Part shown: positions 35,013-46,100 of the stretch, piece after piece | How positions within the stretch are numbered: the stretch's first letter is position 1 | How the letters are laid out: each line of letters starts with the position of its first letter | NCBI GenBank assembly: GCA_949710005.1 | Contig: OX453275.1 | Coordinates: forward strand, 14,306,299-14,370,298 | DNA length: 64,000 nucleotides | DNA from: Ricordea florida | Lineage: Eukaryota; Cnidaria; Anthozoa; Corallimorpharia; Ricordeidae | Direction of reading: 5' to 3' | The notes under the pieces: generated by a model | The model's input: only the letters and a program-made list of their open reading frames with translations | Told to the model about the DNA's origin: nothing | Database searches by the model: none | Translations under genes and position numbers: made by a program

Positions 35013-36065
35013 CTACGTGTTTATTTTTATAAGCAACTTTAACAATTCATCGTTCCTCCGTTTCTCCTGTTCGTGTTGTTTAGTTAGTAATTCAGATTGC
35101 TTTTCAAGTTCTTTGATATACTCCAAGGCAGCTTTAAGTATTGCTATCTTCGACACCTTGGCTTTTTTCTCTAATTCTGGGACATGTCGTTTGAGTTTAT
35201 CATACTTGGCATTCATTTCGTTTCGGCGTTTTCTTTCGAGTTTGTTTCGCACGTCTAGGGCTTTCTCAGTCACTGTTTTTCTCAGTTCGTTTTTTTTTCC
35301 TTTTGCCTTTGTCAAATTGTTGGAAGTATTTTGTGTAATCACGTCTTTATCTTCTTTCCAGCATTGCTTCTCGGTAATCAAAAAGTTATCATTCAAATCG
35401 AAGAAAACTTCTTGATATTCCGTATCTCTTTCAGATGTGCTCCCCACAGGAAGGTCAATTTCATCTACTTCACAATCCAATTTTTTTCGCTCTTGAATAC
35501 CTTCCAAACTAGGAAACTTAAACACTGGAGAACTGATAGAACACTCAAGCAAATCTAGCGTCGGCATAGGCGTAAAATGATCGGGCAAGTACGCCGACAA
35601 ATCCTCGGACGGCTTCCGACCAAACGGACTTAACAACATCGTAGCTAACGGGCTTCTTGCACTGTAGATACTTGGGCTTTTTAGTGCTGGGAATGTGGGA
35701 GTGTGCAATGCCTCTGTCGACGCATTAAAAAGTGGCATTCTCCTCGGGCTGCCAGGATAACCTCTGGAAGGGCAAGAAGTATTTTCTATTGTCAAACTGT
35801 TCGGGTTGCCCTCGGCTTTCATCGCGTTTCTTCTCCGTTTTACAAAGTGTGTCGTTGATTTTTTATCTAGCCGACTGTCATCTTCGGGTACAACTTGTAC
35901 ACTGCAGTCTTCATTTTCAGAAGTGTTACAACTCGCGTGTTGCTGGTATACGTCAGACAATGTTCCCTGATTTGAGAGACTGCCGTACATTTCATTAAAC
36001 TCGATTTCCAGAGGCCTATGCGTAGTTACATCGGTCATTTGAAAGGAAAACACGCTATCATCCAT
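35013..36065 (-). CDS. divergent Myc-like bHLH-leucine zipper protein, intronless
   Basis: 350 residues in one exon. Residues 272-350 form a bHLH-zipper: basic region VRNKLERKRRNEM (272-284), helix 1 KYDKLKRHVPELE, helix 2 VSKIAILKAALEYIKELE, then a zipper with Leu at heptad-like spacing to the C-terminus. PELE and K(I/V)xILKxA are Myc-family signatures, so a Myc paralogue is the best reading. No convincing Myc box I or II is visible in the long Ser/Pro/acidic N-terminus. The His that contacts the E-box in Max and Myc is Arg273 here, while Glu277 and Arg281 are kept. It should act in the nucleus, as a Max partner or competitor. A minus-strand TATA-like CATATATAC lies about 120 bases upstream. 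Absence of introns, unlike the myc gene at 749, could reflect an old retrocopy or intron loss. Confidence 0.82.
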   Translation of the reverse strand: MDDSVFSFQMTDVTTHRPLEIEFNEMYGSLSNQGTLSDVYQQHASCNTSENEDCSVQVVPEDDSRLDKKSTTHFVKRRRNAMKAEGNPNSLTIENTSCPSRGYPGSPRRMPLFNASTEALHTPTFPALKSPSIYSARSPLATMLLSPFGRKPSEDLSAYLPDHFTPMPTLDLLECSISSPVFKFPSLEGIQERKKLDCEVDEIDLPVGSTSERDTEYQEVFFDLNDNFLITEKQCWKEDKDVITQNTSNNLTKAKGKKNELRKTVTEKALDVRNKLERKRRNEMNAKYDKLKRHVPELEKKAKVSKIAILKAALEYIKELEKQSELLTKQHEQEKRRNDELLKLLIKINT

Positions 36066-36999
36066 CGGTCAATTTGCCTTGGTAGCCAAAATATCGGACT
36101 TAAACGTCACGCTTAGAAGGGCAAGCTTAACAATCACACCTTTTGAAATCATCCGAGACAGTTGAAGTTTTGTCCGTGTATATATGAAAAATACGGGAAC
36201 TTGTTTATGCGCGTCAACAATAGATTACCTGTAATCATGTGGGTAAACATCGGATGACGTCATGGGCCCTAAGCCCCTTGTTATTTTTTCTGTAATTCTG
36301 CATGAATTTGCAAGTTCTTAGTTATTCTATTTGTTCACGTGCAGATGAGACATTTTCCTTAGTGGATGCAAATTATTTGCGAACGAATTAGCAGAAAAGT
36401 GGTTGAAATTTGCGTTTGGCTCAAATAATAACGCGCCCTTATTTTTACGGAGTGAAACGAGTTGTCTTTTTTTTTCTGTTTTTAGACAGTGACATATCTC
36501 CTTCTAGCAAGCACCTGCATTAACTCGAAAGTTCCATGGTTGCCATGGAAATGCATGTAAATAAGAATATATCCTTCTTCCGAGTTTTACTTTTGCAGAA
36601 TAAACAGTTTTTCGGAGCTAGCTTAAATCTTCTCAGATTTGCGACTGAAAACATCAGACCACTTTTTGTTTGAGTTCTCAACCGAGTTTCTACTATCATG
36701 CGAGTTATCTTCAATAATTTATGATTTATATCGCTTTAAATCTGCATTTTCATTCAAAGTTACTGTCAATATATAACTGAAAACAAACCTTCGAGTTACA
36801 AATGGCGGTTAGAAAACGTCCTTCGAAGAACTATGTACAAGGATTATGCATGGTGCAGGTGGACGTTTTTCAATGTTACACAGAATGATTCGTTTTCAAA
36901 GAATGAGTGGACCGAGTTTACCTTGTATCACCGATAACATAAGCAATAAAAATCATGCCATGGTTAAGAAAACGATCTAACCTGAACAGAGATCGAAAA
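36066..36999. other. upstream region of the Myc-like gene
   Basis: Contains a CACGTG at about 36336, a possible E-box. Otherwise no feature seen. Confidence 0.4.
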
Positions 37000-37115
37000 C
37001 ACAAGAAATTGGGATTATCAAACAGGTTGATTAAGTAAGTTGTACCACCGTAAGGAAAAAAAAAGGATGGTGCTGACGTTTCGAGCGTTAGCCCTTCGTT
37101 AGAGCGAATGAGACT
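37000..37115 (-). mobile_element. Penelope/retrozyme-type terminal repeat with decayed hammerhead-like motif
   Basis: Shares AAGAAATTGGGATTATCAAAC, GTACCACCGTAAGG and GCTGACGTTTCGAGCG with the copies at 39501, 62068 and 62602. On the minus strand the core reads CTAACGA instead of CTGACGA, followed by the GCTC-GAAAC-GTC part, so the ribozyme core is mutated. Confidence 0.6.
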
Positions 37116-37981
37116 GGCTCCTTCTCTACTTATAACACGACAAGGACAAAATACTCCAATTATGCAATTGCAAGCATTAGATGTTCTATTAAGTTTTGTT
37201 AGAAACCGAATTACATACTACGACAATTCCTACAATCTAATAAGTAAACAGTCACTGTATAAAGGGGTATAATATGCTTGCTGGCTGCGTTGTATTTAGC
37301 TCTACGTTATGAGCCTCGTCGACCAATGACTCGTAAAATTGAAAAACGCAATGTCTGATGAACTCGTAGTCTGTTGGTTAATCATTTATTAGTGCAAGGG
37401 ATTCGTCGCATAGACGACATCGCTCCAGCCAGCAAAGTTTCGCAAACAGACACTCAAGAGCAAACTCTCAGTCACTCCCCTTCCGTTCATTTGCTGGTTT
37501 CTCTTCCATAACGGTTCGCTCCCACAATGCAATTTCTATTCCTTAACAATCATGAACTAACCTCTGGCAAACATTTTGACAGTGAAGTATCTTGTACTAA
37601 TAAATGAAGCAAAGAAGAATTCAAGAAGTAGTTCGAAGTGTGTCAGTGTCTTTATGCATTTATCTGAAACAACACTGAAATTTTTTAAAGCAAATAAGGG
37701 TTTAATGACTTTGATTCAAGAAAAACGGAAGTTTCTTGTAGGCAAGACATTAAATAAATCAGTCTTCTCCTTCCAAACCTCCAGAGAATGTAAGGGTTAA
37801 CAGGGCATGATAAATATCTCTTCCGATTTTCAACCTTCATAAGATTTCTCTAGCAGGTGGAACTGATTCCTTATCAGTCGGTGGAGCTAACCTCTACATA
37901 GCACTAATGTTATGCTGAAGTGGTAGCATCCTGCTTGACCAGATGTAACTATTACAATGTGACTTCTTCATTTCTCGCCAT
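37116..37981. other. gene-free stretch, probable 3' UTR of the LDLa gene at its right end
   Basis: A minus-strand AATAAA (plus TTTATT) lies at about 37387. No other feature recognised. Confidence 0.35.
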
Positions 37982-40900
37982 TCACGTGCCCACGCGTGGC
38001 AATGTAACACACGTTTGCGGCCTCTCTTCCTCCATAATAACACTTGGAGATCCAGATTTCTCGCACAATGGTCGGCACTCTACGTTATCTCCTTCTTGAC
38101 CGTAGGCTATGATGTGTCGTCCGACGCTTGCGTTATTAAACTGCGAGTTATCGTGGCTGTGATGGTAGCATACAACAGTGCGAACATGAAGCGGGCGGAC
38201 GTTGTTGTGGCGGAGTCGTCTTCGCTTGAGCACGATTAGAACAATGGCTAGGAGAAGGCCAGCAGAAGAAACCGAAATTGCAATCCATTCAAACACATCT
38301 GCAGGCAAAGAGTTTGTCAATCAGTACTCCCAAGTAACCAAGTCAAACCTCAGTCACAAAAGGCAATTAAGGATCTAATGAATTTACCCACAGCGGGCAT
38401 ATAATTCATGGTAGGCCACCATATAGTTTCCCAGCTATCCCGTAATAATGCCTCTTATATCCGTGTGAGTCCATTGGCTGGGAGACTATATGGTGGCCTA
38501 CCATGAATTATATGCCCCACAGTGTGTCCCATACCATGCTAACAACCGAAGACCATACCGGTGAGAAAAAATGAGGAGTGTTGTGTCTGATCATCTAATT
38601 AACAGATGCAAAATCCAAAAAGCATTACCCCCACCCCACCTCAGTTCACCACATATAAAAAAATAGTTATTTATTTCAGTCTACGAGCTGCAACGTACAT
38701 TGTTGTACTATAGACTTGAGCACATTGAAAAATTAAAGGAGTGAAGTCAGTCAAGCAACAGAGAATCTGTTTCAGAGAGGTGCATTTTTCGCCAGATACA
38801 GACTCATGCAGATATGTATGCGTTGCAGATGGAAGCAAAATTCAAAACTATTCTTGGAACATGTAATAGGCTTCTGATGTGGTATGAATGACATAATGAA
38901 TAATGGAGTCGAAAACTCCTAAGTGCTGAGCTGATTAACTCAATGTTTACGTAGCAAGGCCGAATAATTGTTTGACAGTTTCAATAAGAAAGGAACATAA
39001 GAAGGGGAAACAAAAAGAATTACCTTTAACCGTGTTATCCGTTTCATCCTTAGAATTCACTATTGCCTTCAAAGCAAGCTTGCACGCTGCCTGGTCGCAT
39101 TTACACGCAGCGGAGTGTTTCCCGCCAAACGTGCAAGCGTTCTGTCCAAAGCACTCCTCGGGAGTGCAAGGCATGCTGGTAATCGTATAGTCTTTCCTCT
39201 TTGTGGATGAGATAGATGTTACAGTAGACGCAACATTCCAAGCCTTCTTAACCGGATAAACTGGGATTTTCTTCGGAAAATGGTGCTTCTTTCCTTTAGT
39301 TCGGTTGCCATGGTTAACCCGTTTTCTCTTGAATTTGGAATTCAAGCGTTTGGAATCTAGAGGAGTAGAAGTCCTTGGAACGGTATACTTTGCCAAATTT
39401 GGTACAAAGGACGGCAGGGTGGTGCTGTTTGACGTCTCTGTACTGTTTGTGCTATTCACAGTGACCTGTTTAGAGTCTGTCGACAAACAAAAAAATAAAA
39501 GAAATTGGATAAATCAAACGAGTTGATTAAGTAAGTTATACCACCGTAAGGTGAATGGGAGGTGCTGACGTTTCGAGCGTTAGCCCTTCGTCGGAGCGAA
39601 TGAAGGGCTAACGCTCGAAACGTCAGCACCTCCCATTCACCTTACGGTGGTATAACTTACTTAATCAACTCGTTTGATTTATCCAATTTCTTGTGTTTCA
39701 ATTTCCCACCGACGCAGCACCAGTTTCTTTAGAAACTATCCCCACAATAAAAAAATAAAAGGATTGTTTTATCTACAGGGAATTCGTAAATGCTCTCATT
39801 TGATGGCCTCTGGAGGACGTATCTACTGACTTAATTACTGTAAACCACCGTTACCATTTTAGAGGCCTTATATTCTAATTCAAAGTTTCCTAAACAAGGA
39901 TACAGTAAGGTCATTGCAAAGTATTAACACTTTTGCGTAAATTTAGTCTGCCATTTCAATCTAATTAATTGCAATCCCTTTGGGACAAAGTCAGTTTCAT
40001 CGCAGAGTTCAAAATCTGGGGAGACATCACCAAACCATAGTGCTTTTCTTTTGGATTCTCTCATTCAAGTGTAATGAAAAGTGAATCCGGTATTGAGACA
40101 TTCTAGATTCATTCTTGACGAAAAATCTTCCAAGGTAAACAGTCTAAATACGAAACGTTTCCTTAAATAACAAAGTTGATTATCCTCTAGCTCAGTGAAT
40201 CAAGACTACATTTGACGCACCGATCAAATATTTACGATACCGCGAGATCTACAATCCTAGACAAAAACGTTCGGGACAGTTAGTACGATTGACGCTGAAA
40301 CATCACTATCCCTGAGTCATCCTTGAGCCTGCCCCTTCCTCCCCCCTTCCTACCTACCCCAAACCTGGACAATACTGATCACGTGGAGTCAAACAAATCA
40401 ACAGTTTCTGTGGCCGTTTTTTACACAGGAGGAGGTTGTGGAAAAAATCTTTTTTCAAAGTTTTTGTGGAAGAATAGTATCGGTTGTCTTCAAATTATAC
40501 AGAAAGAGGCAGAGAACAGGTCAAATGACCCATAATGTTTAGCCCACGATTGAAAATCGCGTGTCTTTTATTCGAACAACTCGCACAAGAAAGGTTGTGC
40601 TAATCTAAGCTTAAGTCTTCGAGAATCAGTAATTAATTTGACACCAAATTCGAATGACTCAGCCAGAATGTTGAGCAAGATTGTCTTCCATTAATAAACA
40701 AGTTATACAGGTTACAATTTTGCAGCAATGCAATCAAACATAACTGAAGGAAATGAAATTTGTGGCTAATTGCGTCACTCACCGCAGGTAAGCTCGTCGG
40801 TATGATCTTTACAGTCTGTTTTCCCGTCACATTGCAGTCGCTTGTTTACGCACTTGAAAGCATCGCATTTAAATTCATCCTCAGCACAATAACCAAATAC

Positions 40901-42277
40901 TGGAGCAACAAATTAAAAACAATTACAAAATAGCCTTATTCATTTTTAATGTATGAAAGTTGATTTTGGGGTAATTACGATATTAACTCATTTCAAATCC
41001 CCCACCCTTTACACCAACAAGGTTTATCTCATTATCAATTTTTTTTAATATATCTAACTCATTCACTACGTTTTTTACTGTTTGGCTCAAGGTAGGGATT
41101 GTAGGGATATTCTGAATAAATGCGCCTTTGCCACAACCCCATACCTTCAGATTATACAATATATGACCTTGTCTAATATTCAAAGGTGTTCATGACAAGC
41201 TCACTCAGTTTTTTTTTTCTTTGCTTGCCATGCGTAAACAGTGAGACCTTTCCATAGCCGAGTTTAAGATGAGAATAAAGAATTGCCGGAGTCAAGGTAA
41301 AAAGTTCAAGAAAACGTCTTCCAAGATACTCCAAGCAGATGATTAAAAAAAGGGTGTGAGCGGAACAGACTCTCAAGTCGCGATGAGAGTTATGCGCCTC
41401 AACCTTCGGCCTCGGTGGATAACTGCTACCACGCCGGATATTCTGAATCTATCATATAAAAATCCCATCAATGAATCCTCGGTAAAATCAATTAAATCTC
41501 GGTAAAGGAAGAGCAACAGAGTCGGGTGTCAACGCGACGCAGTGTGAAGCAGCATAACTCACAAGAATTCTAAGATCAAAGACAGCAACGAAAGGCTTGG
41601 GACTTTGTCATGGTACAGCCGGATGTTATGCTTTCTTTGTTCGAACCAGTAAGTCCAGACCCACAAACATATCAATGCAACTGTGACCCACGATTGGATA
41701 ACGTAATGTTTCCTTACTTTCCTTACTGTACAGCTTTTTCGTTGTTGGTCTCATATCTAAATCATCTGATCACAAGGAGTGGATGACTCCGGATAAGCAA
41801 AGCTTGGAGTATTTGACACTTAACCGGGCTTGCTTCAGCTTTTGTAACAAATGAGAGCCATGTTGTCGTTTATTTGGACTCTAGGAACTAATTTGCTGTT
41901 AAAATAGACGCTATTTGTAATTAATTGAACAGATTAAACGAGCTCGCGAACCCCGTCGAAAAAAGTTTCCCACCGGCGACAACCAGACGCCACGCAAACA
42001 GATTCATTGAAATTCGGAACCGGCTTGCCGTCTCGCTCGATCAGTTTTAGTTCGGCCTAAACATTTGGCAAGTGTTTGCGTTTCACCTGTTAGACTAGGG
42101 TAATTTCTATCGTTGTGTCTAATCAAATTTCAATCAAACCATGAAACTTATATCATGTGGAATAATTTGTTTTAAACGAAGCAAACAACTGAACAGAAGA
42201 CCAGCGTACTCACCCGAAGACAACAACGACAGCAAAAGGATGGCTGTTAGAAAACGTGGAATACTGTTTGACGACAT
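37982..42277 (-). CDS. single-pass membrane protein with one LDL-receptor class A domain
   Basis: Four exons: 42277-42214, 40899-40783, 39476-39024, 38298-37982. All joins are GT-AG and phase 1; the product is 316 residues. Exon 1 is a signal peptide (hydrophobic TAILLLSLLSS). Exon 2 (22-60) is exactly one LDLa module with six Cys and the calcium-binding end DGKTDCKDHTDE. Exon 3 is Ser/Thr-rich, then very basic (about 108-130, with KRKR that could be a furin site), then a six-Cys cluster (164-192). Exon 4 holds the membrane helix (about 216-235, followed by KRRR) and a cytoplasmic tail of about 80 residues. It is therefore a type I cell-surface protein; ligand and role are unknown. I do not recognise a named orthologue. 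Small unseen exons cannot be excluded. Confidence 0.75.
38394..38517. mobile_element. palindromic MITE in the last intron of the LDLa gene
   Basis: Arms of about 40 bp starting GGGCATATAATTCATGG, nearly perfect complements, with a 41-bp centre. CCACAG lies directly outside on both sides (38388-38393 and 38517-38522), a candidate 6-bp target duplication. Confidence 0.75.
39501..39729. mobile_element. 190-bp perfect palindrome of the Penelope/retrozyme-type repeat
   Basis: Two 89-bp arms (39501-39589 and 39602-39690), identical complements by eye, around a 12-bp centre. Each arm holds the GACGTTTCGAGCG and GTAAGGTGAATGG parts of the hammerhead-bearing repeat family. The right arm continues to about 39729 with family sequence also found at 62068-62103. 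The left edge is only about 22 bp from the splice acceptor of LDLa exon 3. Confidence 0.85.
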
Positions 42278-42869
42278 TTAGCCACAGTTTTCTTCACACA
42301 ATCAGAGTACCGTTTCCGGACAGGGCAAAGGAGCAATTGCTGTCTTTTTACAAACAACATCTGGTTTTTATCAAATGTCTTTTTCCTTTGGGCTTTGAAA
42401 ATTCGTGGAGCGGCAAAGTTCTCGACAACATGATAAAATTCAACCTGGCTTTGTTCGATGATCCCGACAAAGATATGCTAATTGTCCTTTACAGAATGTA
42501 AGAATGACGGAAAATAATCAATACTTAATCAGTGACAAGACAAGTGCATAAGCATAATTTTGTTGTAAAGAAGATATTGCGATATGAATGACAATAATGT
42601 TCTTTACGGGGACCAGACATAAAAACGGAACGGATTTTAGAGTTAAATCATGCAAAACGGGATGGGAAACGTGAAAAAACAATAGAATATTCTCGTTACA
42701 TTAATTAAGTTTTGAAAGACCTTATTTTCTGTCCCAAAGCTACTCCCTTTATGCAAATCTGTCTTGACAACTTGGTGCAAGTAGTTATCGTAGTTACCGT
42801 GACTACACCAAGTAGTTACCGCCCTTTGCCACAGAGCCGCTGACCAATACAACGAACGCTCTGTTGCTA

Positions 42870-42922
42870 GGAGTTGTTCAGAAGACTGCACCTAAAATTG
42901 ACGACGAAATTTCGAATTCGCT
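42870..42922. repeat. short direct repeat, copy 1
   Basis: GGAGTTGTTCA, ACTGCACCTAAAATTGACGA and CGAAATT recur in the same order at 43818-43870 on the same strand, about 950 bp away, across the 3' end of the CREC gene. Confidence 0.65.
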
Positions 42923-43186
42923 TCGGGCTACAGGTATTTTTTGTACAAAGACTCACAAAATGGCAAAATATTTTGAGACTCGGAAAATGGCCGAATTTTT
43001 TTAAGACTCAGAAGTACCAAAATATTAATTTTAAGAAAATCTCTTTTCACTGAAATTAGAATGTTCACAGGAAGTGAATCTCCGGTAATATTTGGGAAAG
43101 ACAATACAAATAAGAAACCAAGGACACTGAGTCAGTGAGAGATAAGAGTTTTATTTCATTAATAGTATCGGGATGATGTTCACTAA

Positions 43187-46100
43187 TTATAACTCTTCCT
43201 TTAAGTCGTCCGTCTCAAAAAGTTTGCCATACTGAGTTGCTTTACTTGTCTCTAGTTCTCTTCCCATTGCAATAACCTCATCATATGACAACTTGCCGTC
43301 CTGTGAAAACGAGCAGAAAATTAGGAATATTAAATCAGTACTATTGCTTTGTATGTTCTAGAGGACGTGATAAGTAATTCGTTACATTTTTCTTTGCCAC
43401 TGTTCATGTTGAACTCATGAAACCTAGTGGGACAGTGTTCAACTAAACGGCACACAGTGAATTAAGCCGAATATGAAGAAAACAGCAACAACAATTTTAC
43501 GATAGAAATTTTTAAGGAAAAAAATCAAACACGTAAGATCTGTAATCATTTCACAGTAAACTGAATAAAATACAGATTCCATAAAATCACAAACTCATGA
43601 GACGTATGGGTTTCTCATAAAATACACGCAAAATTATGACGTTACCACTTTTTGAGCGTAAATATTCGAAAAACAAAGAGAGCAGAAACAAAACCAGAGC
43701 AAAATAAAGCAGAGTATCAGAAAAATGGTACTGGAGCGAAAATAAATTGCATTTCGAGTCTTCAAGATCGTAAACGTTTCCAAAATGCCTGTTTAAACCG
43801 ACTCTCTACAACGTACTGTAGGAGTTGTTCATAAAACTGCACCTAAAATTGACGACGAAATTCCGGATTCGATTTCCACGTAGACCTAACGCGGTTTCAT
43901 CGAAATGAAGCATTGTAGAGTATTGTTACTCCTGGCTAGATGAGCTGCTAGTCTGTCGCAGATGTCTCCTGGAGCATTTATTCACCTTGATGAATGCGTT
44001 GAAACACCCTTTCTGAACATGATCACTAGAAAGAATAAATCCGCAGATAAACTGTTCGTCTAACTGGCGCAGCAATATACTGTTTATCGAGCGTAAATTT
44101 AAGAGGTGGCTTTATTTTTCTCCAAATCTTTCTTAAACATCTTCCCAAACCATTAATCTTGCATGAGTGAAAGGGAACGAAACTCAAGCATCGGGACGTG
44201 TTTGGATATCTGATTAAGCACGTTTCGTTTTTGCATCTTTAATTTCCCCTTCTAAAACATAACTTTTGAGAAGTTGTAACAAACACTCAACAATTGGTTT
44301 CATCACATGCATATCAAAGACCTCTTATTTCGTCAAAAATACTCTCAGCTCTTCTCTCGGTGTTTTCTATGTGATGAAACACTGTATCTCCTGTTTGATA
44401 TATTTTCAAAAACACCTGAAAAATACACCAAGTTGGAGTCTATTATCCGGCCCTAAATTGACTTTTACATAACTTTAGTGCTAAATCTTCAGTTTTAACG
44501 TTGTGGAAAGGGAGTATGGGGCTTGACTACCAATAAATTTTACCACAATTGAAGGCCGGTTAACGATGTTACAATCTGATGCCAATGTGTTCCCTATTAT
44601 ATAAGTACTACACTCCTTTAATTAAACCATAAAACGTTTCCTTAAGCTTCCCTTGCTCAGTAAATACCTTAGTACATGCGTAGATATACTTTAACAGTAC
44701 CTTATTAGTATCTCCATGTTGCATCATGTGCTTCGTCTCCTCTGATGCGGTCGTAATACGATCAGAGGAAATCCAAGACTTCATTTCCTCCTGTTAAACA
44801 AAAATTCAAATGTTCAGAATCTGAAGAACCGAATGCTCATTTTGAGGCTCGTAGACACAATGAATTAATAAGGGAGCGAAATTACAGGAAAGCAGAGAAA
44901 TCCATACATTTAAACATTCTCCATGTTACAAGTTTTCTGATCATGAAGACATCAATTCAGCTTCAGTGGCGTTTCGCTTGTTTCAGCTCCTAGCAGCCGA
45001 CTTGTCTCATTTTCTGCGTCTTTTTCATCAAAATGTCGAATATTCTATTGTTTACCGACGGTCATACAACAGTTTGGTCTAAATTTGCCATGGAAATTTA
45101 ACAGTTATGATAACGGTTGTGTTAGGATGCAGTGCGTGGCAAGACTTTTTTTCAACATTTTGGGGGATTAAATCATTCAATGCACTGACCATTTTCATAA
45201 ACACAAAACTGCTCCATAGTAAGTAGCTCGTTTTTTTAGTTTCTTAATTTCAGCGGACCTCATTCCAAAATTCATCTTAATTTGGAACGCTTTATTCAAC
45301 TTGATATTCAGTTCTGCCTTGTTAACAGATAAAAATGAACCTTTCGTTAAAAAAGAACTAGCCTGTCTATCAATTCAGTAGGAAATGGTTTGTGTTATTA
45401 CCTTATCTAGAAATGCGTCCTTATTCTTGTCTAAATTCTCCTTAAAATCCTTGGCTGTTTTTTGAAACTCTTCAGCCGTCATACCCAAAATTCTCTCCCC
45501 TGCAAAGAAAATCTTTGTTTAAGGCATTACACTACAACATTTTCCTTGCATGGTATTTACTTGTCTGAAGACTTTTAGTTTATCAAATTTTCTCAACTCT
45601 CACTATCCATGACGGTTGGAACCGCCGTGTAAATATGTCATATATTTAATTATATCATCTAATTGCTAATCTCATTATCTGTTTGCTTGACAGTGTATTG
45701 CTTTTCAGTGTAAGTGATCACCTCCGTAAATAAAAGGCCTGAATTCAGATTTGATATCATAGCTTGCTTAACTGAGGACTTTTAAATTCTACCTTTCGTA
45801 CCAGAGAATCACAGTATAACGGCCGTGATATACTTACCAATGAAATCTTTGATTGAGATTCTGTTGTCTCCATCGATGTCCATGTTATCAATGCTTTCCT
45901 GTAAAAATTTAGGAGCCAAATGAAAAGTAACTGGGGTACAAATTAATGAACGACTCGAGTCCTTTGTGTTTTCTAAATCGGCTGAAATATCTTAGTGAAG
46001 CAAATAGTGTGGCTTCTTGTTCCCTCGAGTCGGAAAATAACCCGGTTTCACAAATTGCACTTTGTTGCTTGCTGGATGGCAATTATGGGCATACCTATAG

